The notes under the pieces: generated by a model
The model's database searches: none
What the model saw: only the letters and a program-made list of their open reading frames with translations
Told to the model about the DNA's origin: nothing
Source: Pseudolysobacter antarcticus
GTDB lineage: Bacteria > Pseudomonadota > Gammaproteobacteria > Xanthomonadales > Rhodanobacteraceae
Direction of reading: 5' to 3'
Assembly: GCF_004168365.1 (NCBI RefSeq)
Contig: NZ_CP035704.1
Coordinates: 3,410,001 to 3,474,000 of the forward strand
DNA: 64,000 nucleotides
Part shown: positions 48,440 to 57,190 of the stretch, one piece after another
Layout: every line of letters starts with the position of its first letter
Position numbering within the stretch: position 1 is the stretch's first letter
Program-made: the position numbers and the translations under genes

Positions 48440-48967
48440 CTACGCGTTGCGCGGTGGAATTGCCTTGCCACAGGTCGGGCAAAAGGTATCGGAGTGCGCG
48501 ACCTCATGACCTGCCGGACATTTCGCGATGCTCAGCAACCATGGTTTGCGAAGCGCCGAGAACAAAATGCAGAAGGCCATGCCGTAGAAGAGCATCCAAT
48601 GACCGGAGAATCCGCGAAGCTCCGCAGTAGAAATCCCGCTGCCGTGGCCTCGACTGTGTTCTTGCCCGGAAAACGCGATAAAAAAATTCAGGAAGGCATA
48701 AGCGAACAGCCCCATGACCGCATAGCGCATCCAGTTGGGACAGCCGGCCAGCATCTGCTTCCACGAGCTGCGTGTGCGCTGCCCGCGGTTGAGCCGAATC
48801 GAGACGAGCACCGCCGGCAGCCACACCACGAAGATGCCGATATGCAAGCCGAATACCGCCTCGCCACCGGGAGGTAAAGTCCCAGCGAGCGCCAGGATAT
48901 GAACGGTCAGGCTCATCAGAAAACCGATGGCTGCCAACGCCATGAACGGAATCAGTAGATTGATCAT
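48440..48967 (-). CDS. Membrane protein with C-terminal zinc ribbon
   Basis: The 175-residue product has about four membrane helices (residues 2-28, 43-60, 82-102 and 120-140) and ends with a zinc-ribbon-like segment: CPAGHEVAHSDTFCPTCGKAIPPRNA, with Cys-x-x-x-His and Cys-x-x-Cys. AAGG stands about six bases before the start. Similar small membrane proteins with terminal zinc ribbons are widespread but mostly uncharacterised. The neighbours give no clue about its role. Confidence 0.7.
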   Translation of the reverse strand: MINLLIPFMALAAIGFLMSLTVHILALAGTLPPGGEAVFGLHIGIFVVWLPAVLVSIRLNRGQRTRSSWKQMLAGCPNWMRYAVMGLFAYAFLNFFIAFSGQEHSRGHGSGISTAELRGFSGHWMLFYGMAFCILFSALRKPWLLSIAKCPAGHEVAHSDTFCPTCGKAIPPRNA

Positions 48968-49038
48968 TGGTTGCCTTGCGAAAGCTTTGAGTTGACGCGA
49001 CGAATGGAGGGCGGGAAGTATTGAGCAAATTCTTATAA

Positions 49039-50229
49039 CTACTCAAACGCATCGCCAAAAATATCATCTTCAACATAGCGCCATATTCCACCGAGCCAAT
49101 TGCCGGAAACAATAATGGTTTGCGATCCATTGTGCGTGATTGCGGCGCGCTTGGCACCGTTGCTCATGGCGGGCACGGCAGTCATGGCCGACCAATGAAT
49201 TCCTGTCGTGGGTGAGGAATACAAATTCGGCGCGTAACTGGCGCTGCTCGCGAACGAATCTTCGGCGTAAATCCGCAACGCCGTGCCGAAGAGCGCGTTG
49301 GCCGGTGAAGTGCTGACGTGTATCCAGGTCTGGCCGTAATCGCTGCTTTTGAATACGCCATCGGGATTGACCGAAGGCACATAGATCACGCCCTGACCGG
49401 TTTGATAAATCTGCGTGCTGCCGTGTTTGTGCTCGTAGGTCGGGGCGACATGGATCCAACTCGCGCCGCCGTTCGCGGTGCGCCAAATCCCCTGCGTGTT
49501 GCTATCCCACTGCGCCTGCGTGAGCCAGGTTGTTCGCGTGCTGGCGGCATTGCCGGTTTGCACAAAGAACGGATACAGCGATACACCGATATTTGTGGGC
49601 ACGCTGATCGTAGTCCAGCTGGCGCCGCCATCGGTGGATTCGGAAATGCCAGGATAGCCATGAAATCCTGCAAGCAGATGCTGGCCATCGTTCGGATCAA
49701 CATCCAGCGCATACACATCGTTGGCAAAATAATTATTGCCGGATGCCGCGCCAGCGGTGCTGTTGTTCACCGCGTGTGAAACCCAGTTCACGCCACCGTC
49801 GACACTTTCCCACACACCCGCGGCGGCATCGCCGGTGGCGGTCCACAAGGTTGGCGGCGTGGCCGGATTGCGGCTCGTATTCGAGTCGATTGCCGCAGTC
49901 CAGAGCTTGCCGCCATCGAGTTCGGCGCCATTGCTGCCAGTGTTAATTTTGGCCCAGGTCAGGCCGTAGTCGACGGATTTCCAGACGCCCTGGTAACAGG
50001 TGAATGCGTACAGATCGCTCGGCCGTGCCGGATCGGCGAGAACATCCTGCACGCCGTAGTTATCGTTGTTGAATGCCGAGCCGAGCAGGTTGATTGTCAA
50101 TGGCGTGACGTTGCTCCAGCCGAGCGGTGCAGATGCAAACGCGCTGATCGTCGGCAGCCCGCAAAAAACAATCGCAACGAAAAATAATATCGGCGGGGAA
50201 ATACGCTGGGGAATGAAGTGGCCGCACAT
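49039..50229 (-). CDS. Secreted BNR/Asp-box repeat protein
   Basis: The 396-residue protein has a signal peptide (about residues 1-33, MCGHFIPQRISPPILFFVAIVFCGLPTISAFA) and several BNR/Asp-box-like loops: KSVDYGLTWAKI, ESVDGGVNWVSH, ESTDGGASWTTI and KSSDYGQTWIHV. These mark a sialidase-like or Ycf48-like beta-propeller. No sialidase catalytic triad was recognised, so a binding rather than enzymatic role is more likely. It ends WRYVEDDIFGDAFE, with the Ile-Phe-x-x-x-Phe-Glu tail also present on the FG-GAP protein at 22200. It lies 85 bp downstream of the giant beta-helix gene on the same strand. Confidence 0.8.
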   Translation of the reverse strand: MCGHFIPQRISPPILFFVAIVFCGLPTISAFASAPLGWSNVTPLTINLLGSAFNNDNYGVQDVLADPARPSDLYAFTCYQGVWKSVDYGLTWAKINTGSNGAELDGGKLWTAAIDSNTSRNPATPPTLWTATGDAAAGVWESVDGGVNWVSHAVNNSTAGAASGNNYFANDVYALDVDPNDGQHLLAGFHGYPGISESTDGGASWTTISVPTNIGVSLYPFFVQTGNAASTRTTWLTQAQWDSNTQGIWRTANGGASWIHVAPTYEHKHGSTQIYQTGQGVIYVPSVNPDGVFKSSDYGQTWIHVSTSPANALFGTALRIYAEDSFASSASYAPNLYSSPTTGIHWSAMTAVPAMSNGAKRAAITHNGSQTIIVSGNWLGGIWRYVEDDIFGDAFE

Positions 50230-50314
50230 GGGCGACCACTCTAATCCATCGCAGAATTCGATACACCTAGCGGGACATCACGGCTACTCAGCGCAACCGT
50301 GATGTTCAAAACGC

Positions 50315-53300
50315 TTATTGCCGGATAAACAACGTCAGCGGCAATTTCGCCCACGTCGGCAACGGCATCGCGAGATCAGTCGTGCCGCCGACCAGCATCG
50401 CCTGAATCGGTTGCGATGATTTGCCGCTGCTCAGCGCCAACGCAAGATGCGTGACGCTGCTAGCGAGATCACTCCATGCGCTGCGACTTTCTTCGCCATT
50501 TGCCGCGATGCTGACCACGCGCAATTGCAACGTGCCAGCAAGCTGCACGACCTCGACGCGGAATGTCTCGCGACCTGATGCATCGATCGCCTTGAACCAG
50601 GTTGCCGGCATCGCGCTTGCGCTCGAGATTTGCGGCGAATTCAGGGTCAAGCTGCCGACATCATCCAGGCTGCCGGCTTCAGCAAATTCCGCCGCAGTAT
50701 TCAACGCACCATCGCCGCCGCTTTCCAGCCCATTGCGGAAAATCACCACTTGTACCGTGGCTGCGGTGGCCGTGTTGTTGACTGGATTACTGTCGTGCGC
50801 AGCGGTGATTGTCACCGTATCGGCAACTTGATCGCTCACCAATCCCGGGCTATTCAGCACGCTGGTCGAGACCACGTAGGTGACGCTGCCACCGGCGGGC
50901 ACGCTGACATTGCTGTCGCTCAGATTGCCGCTAGTGGTGGCGCATACGGCGCCGCTGCTGCCGACACAGAATGTGCTTGTGCTGCCGATGTTCGATGCGC
51001 TCGCCAGCGAGTCTTGCACACTGATCCCGCTGGCATTCGAAGGACCGCTATTAGTCAACACGACGACGTAATTCAATGTGTGGCCGTACTGCACGTAATC
51101 GCGGCTCGGCGTGATCGCTACGGCAAGATCGTATTGCGCCGATCCGGTCGCCGAGAAGTTGACCGGGCTGCCGCCCAAGCCAGTGGCGGTGGCACTCAGC
51201 GTATCGCTGGCATTCGGATCGGCGGACAAGGTCCACGCACCAACGCTGGCGATACCGCTGGCATTAGTGATCTGCGTAGCGCCGGTGACTGAGCCCGAGT
51301 TGCTGCCCGTGGCAAATGTCACGCTCACGCCAGCGACCGGATTGCCGCCTGCATCAGTCGCAATTACCGCTGGCGCCGTGGCCAAAGCCGCACCCGCGAT
51401 GCCGCTGAAGCTGGTCGGGCCGAACGCAGCAATGTTGGTCGCCGGGCCGGGATTGACATTGACCAGCAGCGACGCGGTGGCGTAGTTGGTGCTGCTGATG
51501 CCATCCACGGTGGCGATAACCTGGAATGCGCCGGACTTCGCGTAGCTCAATTGCAGCTGAGTGGTGGCGTCGTAACCTACGCCAATCGGGAAACCCGTTG
51601 GCGGGCCGAACGTGCCGCAAAGCTGCGTATTGCCATTGCACAAAACCAGTGGAATCGGCTGGTAGGCGCTGCCATCGAAATACTGCACGACGAGATCGTT
51701 CGCACCGATGCCGCCGCTGCGACTGATGACAAAATGCACCAGCACATTTTCCGTGGCCGCACCGCCGGCGTTGAGGATGCGCGCGCTGTAGCCAGTGATC
51801 GGTGTGGCGACATTCGCGGTCTGCGGACCGGCCAGGGTCAGCCCAATTCTGCTCGCCGATTGCACGACGTTGGTGCTGTGACTATCCACCGCATAAACCG
51901 TATGCGTCGTGACGCCAACCACGCTGCCGGCAGCGGTGTAGTTGGTACCGCTGGCACCGTTCGCGTAATGGAAGGTATAGCGGAACGGCGTGGTCAGATC
52001 GTAACCTTGCGGGATCGCAAAACCACCGACCGGGCCGTAATCCACGACCAGTGCGCCGCCGCTCAAAGTCAGCGGCAATGGCTGGAAGCTGCTGCTGCTC
52101 GCATCGTAATACTCGGCGCTAATGTCACTCAGTTGAATGCCACCTGCGCGATCGCTGCTGATGGCCAGATGCACGACCGAGTTCTCAGTCAATGCTGGCC
52201 CGGAGTTCGCGACTTCGCCAGTGAAAACGGTCGGCACACTCGCCTGCACATTCGTCAGCGGACCATCGAGCTTGAGCACCACGCCAGCACCGAGACCGTA
52301 GTTGACGAGACCGAGCGCAGCGTTGTCGTTGACATCGTAAGTGCGCGCGAACAACGCGGCGCGTTGCGTCACATCCATCGACGCCGGAAACACACCGCCG
52401 AACTGATTGTTCGTCGCTTCGACATTCACGCGGAACGGACGCACCTGCGTATTGGCAATGCCACCGGGCGCGTTGACATCGTTGTAGTCGAGGAACGTGC
52501 ACAACGGTGCAACACCACCCGGCCACGTGCCGACCACGTTGAGGTTGGTATCGCACTGCTGGTTGAGCAGGTTGAAATACAACTGCTGCGCGGGATCGAA
52601 CAGGTTGGCATCCGCGGCTTGGCTGCTGCCGAACAAAAGCGCGCCGAAGGCGGCAGTGCCGTTGGCATCGTTGTCGTCGATGAATTCGACCGCACGCCCG
52701 GCGCCGTTCACGCCGCTGCCGTTGAAGTTGTTGCGCAACACCGTGACCGACATCGGATACGGCGCTTGCGGCGGCGTATTCTGATTGATGTTCTTGTTGC
52801 TCACGACCAGGCTGACAAAATCGGTCGCGCCAGCGAGCGGCGTGAACGTGTTGCCGGTAAAGGTTGTCTGCGGGAAATTCTGCACGGTTGCGCCGCGATA
52901 TCCCTTGGCATATCCGAGCAGCTGATTATTGCTGATCGTGACCGGTACGCTTTGCGAGTTGTCGATCAGGCGCAGGATCGAGATGTCGGCTTCGAGCTGA
53001 GTCTGGGTCAGGCCCAGCGCTGCGGAACCCGGCGACGCGGTGATGACGTTGTTGCTGATCGTGATCGGTGCGACGCCGAGAGTCGGCGCATCGAATTCGA
53101 GGCCACCACCATTGAACGCATTGCCACTGATCACCAATGCGGTCGGGCCACCAACCACGGTGTTGGCGAAGCGCACTATCGCATCGTGATTCAGGCCAAC
53201 GCTGGTATTGCCGGTGATCGTGCCGACGCCGCGATCCATCGCGATGCCAGCGCGGAATGTCGTTGCATTGGGCGTGGTGCTGGCGCTGATCGTGTTGTTG

Positions 53301-56191
53301 CTGATCGTGGCGTTTTGACCATCGCTCTGCGACAGGCCCAGCGAATTGTGGCCGGGATCGATATTGATCGAAATTCCATTTGTATACTTGTAGCTGGCGG
53401 TGCCGCTGGTCGAACTGGCGGTCTGCACAATGTGGTTGTCGTGGATATTCAAGCCATCGATCGCACCGTTGGCAAGAATACCTTCGGCCGCATGTTTCTT
53501 GTCGACGCTAAAATTCAGATGATCAATGGCGATATTCTTGACGCCATTGACGAGCAATACCGGCTGATTCGGACCTCCTGTCAAGCGCGTGAGCACCGCC
53601 GGATTTGCGCTATCGGCCGAGGTAATGCGCACGCCGTTTTTGCCGGCACCAAGCGTCGGCATCTGATCGAACGTGCCTTGCTCGATAAACACCGTGCCGC
53701 CCGCGGTCACGGCGGCAATGCCGGAGTTGATAAGGGTATTGCTGGCAGTGCACTGTGCGGCGCTGCACGGGCCGCTGTTCAATTTGCCGAACAGATAATT
53801 TTTTGCTCCACGCACCAGCACGGTATCGACACCGCTGATGCCACTGAAGCTGGCGCTGGCCGCCGCACCCGACAAGGCGAGCTTGTAATTCACGCCGGTA
53901 AACGTGTTGCCGGTGCCGATGCTGATGACCGGCGAACCGGCAACCTCATTGGTATCCTCGATATAAATCGCGCCGAGCGTGATATTGCTGAAGGCGATGT
54001 TCTGCACCAGCGCGCCATTCACCGGACCGGTGAAATTGGTCGCATCGGTGGCGAGCACACCGGCATCGACATTGCTTACGCTGCCGCCGTCGATCGCGGT
54101 AGTCGCACTGAGGCTGCTGGCCCAGTTATTGAGCACGTAACCGGTGCGGATACGCGTGTTGGCGAGCGCGCTGCCGTCGATGTGATTGTTGTTGATCACG
54201 ACGGTCTGCGCACTTCCCATCGACTCGATCTGCATGCCGTTCCACTGACCGGTTTGTGCTGCGTTCAGCGCGGCGATCACAGTGTTGTCGGAGAACGTAT
54301 AGGTGCTCGCAGAGCCATAAAAAAGGTTGTGGAAAATGCCTGTGCGCGTGGCGTGGATTTCGTTTCGCAACACCGCGGGCGCCTGCGCGCCAGTATTTGC
54401 CGAGCTATTGTTTTCGATCTGCATGCCGATACGCACCTGATCCATCAGGTTGTCGCTGATCTGAGCATAGAAGTTGTAGCCGGCGTAAATTCCAAGGCCC
54501 CACGTCGACGGATTGGTGATGTTGCTGAAGCGGTTCAACTGGATTCGATTGTCACCGCCCACGCCGGAATCCATATACGCAAAAACACCTGCGCCAGGCA
54601 GATTGCGCAGCACCACATTCTGCACCGTGATGCCGCTGCCGCTGGCGAACATGCCCGCTGCCGCATCAGGATTGCTGCCGTTCAAATTGAGCGGATTGCC
54701 ACCAACCGAGGAATTCAAACTCGGGTTGTCGCCATCGACGATCAAACCATCGAGCGATACGCCATCAGCAGCAATCGTGACTACCGCGCTGCTGTTGAGC
54801 GAATCCAGCGTGAGGCTGGCATCGATTACCGCGGGAACCAGAATGGTCTCGGCCAAGTCGCCAACATTGCGAGTGCGCGCATCGATGCCGACCTGCGCAC
54901 CTTCGATCGCCACGGATTTGTTGATGACCAGGTTCTCGCCGCTGCTGCTGTTCTCGGCATAACGTCCGGCAGCGACATGGATCGTGTCGTAGGGATTGGC
55001 TTGCGCGATCGCATAGGTGATCGTTTTGCACGGTGATGCCTGCACATTGCATGGACCACTGTCGTTGCCGCTGGTGGCGACATAACGATCAAAATCGAAA
55101 CTGGTCTTGATGCTGCTGCCAGCCGCAGGCAGGACGCTCAAATCATCAATGTAGACACCATGCGGGCGATTGGTGACCGAGTTGGTGCCGTATGGTTGTT
55201 GCCCGCCATCGGCATTGCCGGAGATGCGAAAGCCGGCGTAATCGCTCGCGACGGTCGTGCCTGGCGTGTTGCCGTAACGACCATCGAAATACGCAGCTTC
55301 CCACGAGCCGATGTTGCCGGTGTCGAACACGACGTTACCGCTGACATCGAAGATTTGATAATGAATCTGGTCATTGCCGGTGTGGCAAACCGTGGCTGCG
55401 GGACACAGCAACGGATCAGTTGTGACAGCGCCCGGGCCGTTCACGAACGTCGCATCGATGTGCGCGCGATACCACACGCCGCGAGTCAGCGCCGGCGAAT
55501 AATGATCGACAAAACTGGCATCGCCATCAGCGGCAGCGTCATTGCCGGAAACCACTTCGGCCGCATCAACATGAAAACAGCCGTTATTGGTCGGGCAGCC
55601 ATTGCCGCTCGGGCCGCCAGGGCCCGCCGCTTCATCGAACATGCCGAGATAGGTCATGCGATTGCCCGGGGCATCGCTGATCGTGGTCGAAACCGCGCTG
55701 CCCGGATCGGGATGCGCATCGTCGGGCGCCGCGCTGCGGAACCAGAAATCGTAGACCACATGATTCGACAATGCAGTCTGCGTGGTCGCGCCTGCACCAT
55801 CGTGATTGATCGCGGTTGTTTCGCCGACCGAACCGAATTGCGGGCTCAGTATCTCGTTGACGTAACCGCTGTGGAACCAGTTCGAGACGCGCCACGAGTG
55901 GCCGCCGCTGTGCGCGATGCCGGCAGTGATTTCTTCGTCGATGCGCGTCGGCGAGTCGATGCTTTGCCAGCCGCCTTGGCCGTTAATCGAGGTATTCAGC
56001 AGCCGATCGTCGCTGGATTGCCATCCGCCGGCGGGTGCGGGAGTGGTCTGCGAGGCAATGAATGGGCCAACTTCCCGGCCATGCAGCGGCGCGACGCTAA
56101 TTGTCTCAGCCTGACCATTTACGGCGAAAATCGCGCCGACAAAAATCAGGCAAAGTGAAAAATGACGCTTTGAACGAATCAGCGATTTCAT
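50315..56191 (-). CDS. Giant secreted beta-helix protein with Big_1-like and DUF11 domains
   Basis: From ATG 56191 (GGAG six bases upstream) the product has 1958 residues. It begins with a signal peptide ending VNGQA, followed by a lectin-like region (about residues 30-360). A parallel beta-helix of the DUF1565/choice-of-anchor type follows, opening YVATSGNDSGPCN and running to about residue 1250, with repeated ISNNxI and NxxxGxxx coils. Repeat-like strands follow. There is a Big_1-like domain (about 1585-1680, VIATDAGGNPVAGVSVTFATG) and a DUF11 domain (about 1685-1800, YVQYGHTLNYVVVLTNSGPSNASGISVQDS). VVIFRNGLES near residue 1815 echoes the IFxxxLE tail but is followed by a further 140-residue domain. 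Probably an adhesin or surface polymer-binding protein. No ATG-initiated gene reads through its antisense strand convincingly. Confidence 0.8.
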   Translation of the reverse strand: MKSLIRSKRHFSLCLIFVGAIFAVNGQAETISVAPLHGREVGPFIASQTTPAPAGGWQSSDDRLLNTSINGQGGWQSIDSPTRIDEEITAGIAHSGGHSWRVSNWFHSGYVNEILSPQFGSVGETTAINHDGAGATTQTALSNHVVYDFWFRSAAPDDAHPDPGSAVSTTISDAPGNRMTYLGMFDEAAGPGGPSGNGCPTNNGCFHVDAAEVVSGNDAAADGDASFVDHYSPALTRGVWYRAHIDATFVNGPGAVTTDPLLCPAATVCHTGNDQIHYQIFDVSGNVVFDTGNIGSWEAAYFDGRYGNTPGTTVASDYAGFRISGNADGGQQPYGTNSVTNRPHGVYIDDLSVLPAAGSSIKTSFDFDRYVATSGNDSGPCNVQASPCKTITYAIAQANPYDTIHVAAGRYAENSSSGENLVINKSVAIEGAQVGIDARTRNVGDLAETILVPAVIDASLTLDSLNSSAVVTIAADGVSLDGLIVDGDNPSLNSSVGGNPLNLNGSNPDAAAGMFASGSGITVQNVVLRNLPGAGVFAYMDSGVGGDNRIQLNRFSNITNPSTWGLGIYAGYNFYAQISDNLMDQVRIGMQIENNSSANTGAQAPAVLRNEIHATRTGIFHNLFYGSASTYTFSDNTVIAALNAAQTGQWNGMQIESMGSAQTVVINNNHIDGSALANTRIRTGYVLNNWASSLSATTAIDGGSVSNVDAGVLATDATNFTGPVNGALVQNIAFSNITLGAIYIEDTNEVAGSPVISIGTGNTFTGVNYKLALSGAAASASFSGISGVDTVLVRGAKNYLFGKLNSGPCSAAQCTASNTLINSGIAAVTAGGTVFIEQGTFDQMPTLGAGKNGVRITSADSANPAVLTRLTGGPNQPVLLVNGVKNIAIDHLNFSVDKKHAAEGILANGAIDGLNIHDNHIVQTASSTSGTASYKYTNGISINIDPGHNSLGLSQSDGQNATISNNTISASTTPNATTFRAGIAMDRGVGTITGNTSVGLNHDAIVRFANTVVGGPTALVISGNAFNGGGLEFDAPTLGVAPITISNNVITASPGSAALGLTQTQLEADISILRLIDNSQSVPVTISNNQLLGYAKGYRGATVQNFPQTTFTGNTFTPLAGATDFVSLVVSNKNINQNTPPQAPYPMSVTVLRNNFNGSGVNGAGRAVEFIDDNDANGTAAFGALLFGSSQAADANLFDPAQQLYFNLLNQQCDTNLNVVGTWPGGVAPLCTFLDYNDVNAPGGIANTQVRPFRVNVEATNNQFGGVFPASMDVTQRAALFARTYDVNDNAALGLVNYGLGAGVVLKLDGPLTNVQASVPTVFTGEVANSGPALTENSVVHLAISSDRAGGIQLSDISAEYYDASSSSFQPLPLTLSGGALVVDYGPVGGFAIPQGYDLTTPFRYTFHYANGASGTNYTAAGSVVGVTTHTVYAVDSHSTNVVQSASRIGLTLAGPQTANVATPITGYSARILNAGGAATENVLVHFVISRSGGIGANDLVVQYFDGSAYQPIPLVLCNGNTQLCGTFGPPTGFPIGVGYDATTQLQLSYAKSGAFQVIATVDGISSTNYATASLLVNVNPGPATNIAAFGPTSFSGIAGAALATAPAVIATDAGGNPVAGVSVTFATGSNSGSVTGATQITNASGIASVGAWTLSADPNASDTLSATATGLGGSPVNFSATGSAQYDLAVAITPSRDYVQYGHTLNYVVVLTNSGPSNASGISVQDSLASASNIGSTSTFCVGSSGAVCATTSGNLSDSNVSVPAGGSVTYVVSTSVLNSPGLVSDQVADTVTITAAHDSNPVNNTATAATVQVVIFRNGLESGGDGALNTAAEFAEAGSLDDVGSLTLNSPQISSASAMPATWFKAIDASGRETFRVEVVQLAGTLQLRVVSIAANGEESRSAWSDLASSVTHLALALSSGKSSQPIQAMLVGGTTDLAMPLPTWAKLPLTLFIRQ

Positions 56192-56495
56192 TGTTTTCTC
56201 CATAATAAATGCCCGAATACGCTTCGCCCACGTCGTCCAAACGAGCGTGGATGTGCGATTCGATCCTTGCAACAAGCCAAGTGTGACCCCGGTCACGATT
56301 CGTATGCAATAGCTGTGCCGCGTCAATTAGACGTAGTCATCAAAAACAAAGTTACGCGGAGGATTATTGGTGCCGGGTAAAATCGTCGTGAAGCTCGGCA
56401 CGTGCAGCCGATTCCACACGTCCAGAGAGTCTGATTTTTGCATCACGAATCGCCAGTTTTCTGGCGGCGCGATTTCCGCAACAAAACGCCGCTTG
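56192..56495. other. Upstream region of the giant gene with a possible small ORF
   Basis: This 304-bp gap between the giant gene and the GST gene should hold the giant gene's promoter. A + strand frame with GCGGAGGA upstream starts at GTG 56370 and would encode 45 residues ending at 56507 (PGKIVVKLGTCSRF...). It overlaps the tail of the GST gene and shows no family motif, so I do not call it a gene. Confidence 0.3.
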
Positions 56496-57098
56496 CTAGC
56501 TGCCTAACAACACATGACTTGGCTGCGCGGCGACGCGGGCCAGCCATTGGCCGATCGCCGGATAGCTCGCAAGATCAAATCCGCCATCGGTGGCGCAATG
56601 CGTGTAGGCATATAGCGCGATGTCGGCAACGCTGTAGCGCTCGCCGACAAAATAGCTGCGCGTGGCGAGGTGCTGTTCCATCACCGCGAGCGCCTGATTT
56701 CCACGCTCGCGCAGGCGCGGCAGATCAGCACGACGACTATCGTCAGCAGGCAGGAATGCATTGATCATGCGCGCCACGGCGATATACGGCTCGTGACTGT
56801 ATTGCTCGAAAAACATCCACTGCAGAACTTGCGCGCGTTCGTAACGATCGTTCGGCAACAGCGCCGAATCGGCAGCGAGATAACACAGGATTGCATTCGA
56901 TTCCGGCAGGTATTTTCCGGATTCGATTCCGAGCAACGGCACTTTGCCGTTGGCATTAAGCGCGAGATATTCGGGTGTGCGCGTTGCGCCGTGCATCGAG
57001 TCGATCTCGACCCAGCGATACGGCAACTGCAATTGTTCCAGCGCGAGATGCAACTTGTAGCAGTTGCCCGAAAGTTTCATGCCGTAAGCGATGAACAT
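56496..57098 (-). CDS. Glutathione S-transferase family protein
   Basis: The 200-residue protein has the N-terminal thioredoxin-fold GST domain (MKLSGNCYKLHLALEQLQLPYRWVEID, NANGKVPLLGIESGKYLPESNAILCYLA). In KVP-to-ESNAIL the usual cis-Pro and Ser-Asn glutathione-binding residues are visible. A helical C-terminal domain follows (SYFVGERYSVADIALYAYTHCA, with the GERYSVADI motif of GST_C). It should conjugate glutathione or reduce substrates; specificity is unknown. ATG 57098 has GGAG six bases upstream and is preferred over Met at residue 7. Confidence 0.9.
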   Translation of the reverse strand: MFIAYGMKLSGNCYKLHLALEQLQLPYRWVEIDSMHGATRTPEYLALNANGKVPLLGIESGKYLPESNAILCYLAADSALLPNDRYERAQVLQWMFFEQYSHEPYIAVARMINAFLPADDSRRADLPRLRERGNQALAVMEQHLATRSYFVGERYSVADIALYAYTHCATDGGFDLASYPAIGQWLARVAAQPSHVLLGS

Positions 57099-57190
57099 GC
57101 GCGACTCCGCAATGGAACAATAATCCGGTGTTACGAAATCGGGCCGACATCAGCCAGCCCGATTTATTTACTCGTGCGCAGAGCGCGAAA

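Noticed and set aside
51551-55036. A 1161-codon open frame on + antisense to the giant beta-helix gene
   Set aside because: It mirrors the giant gene's codon periodicity. Its translation is rich in Arg, His and Ala with no signal peptide or motif, and the - strand frame has clear domains.
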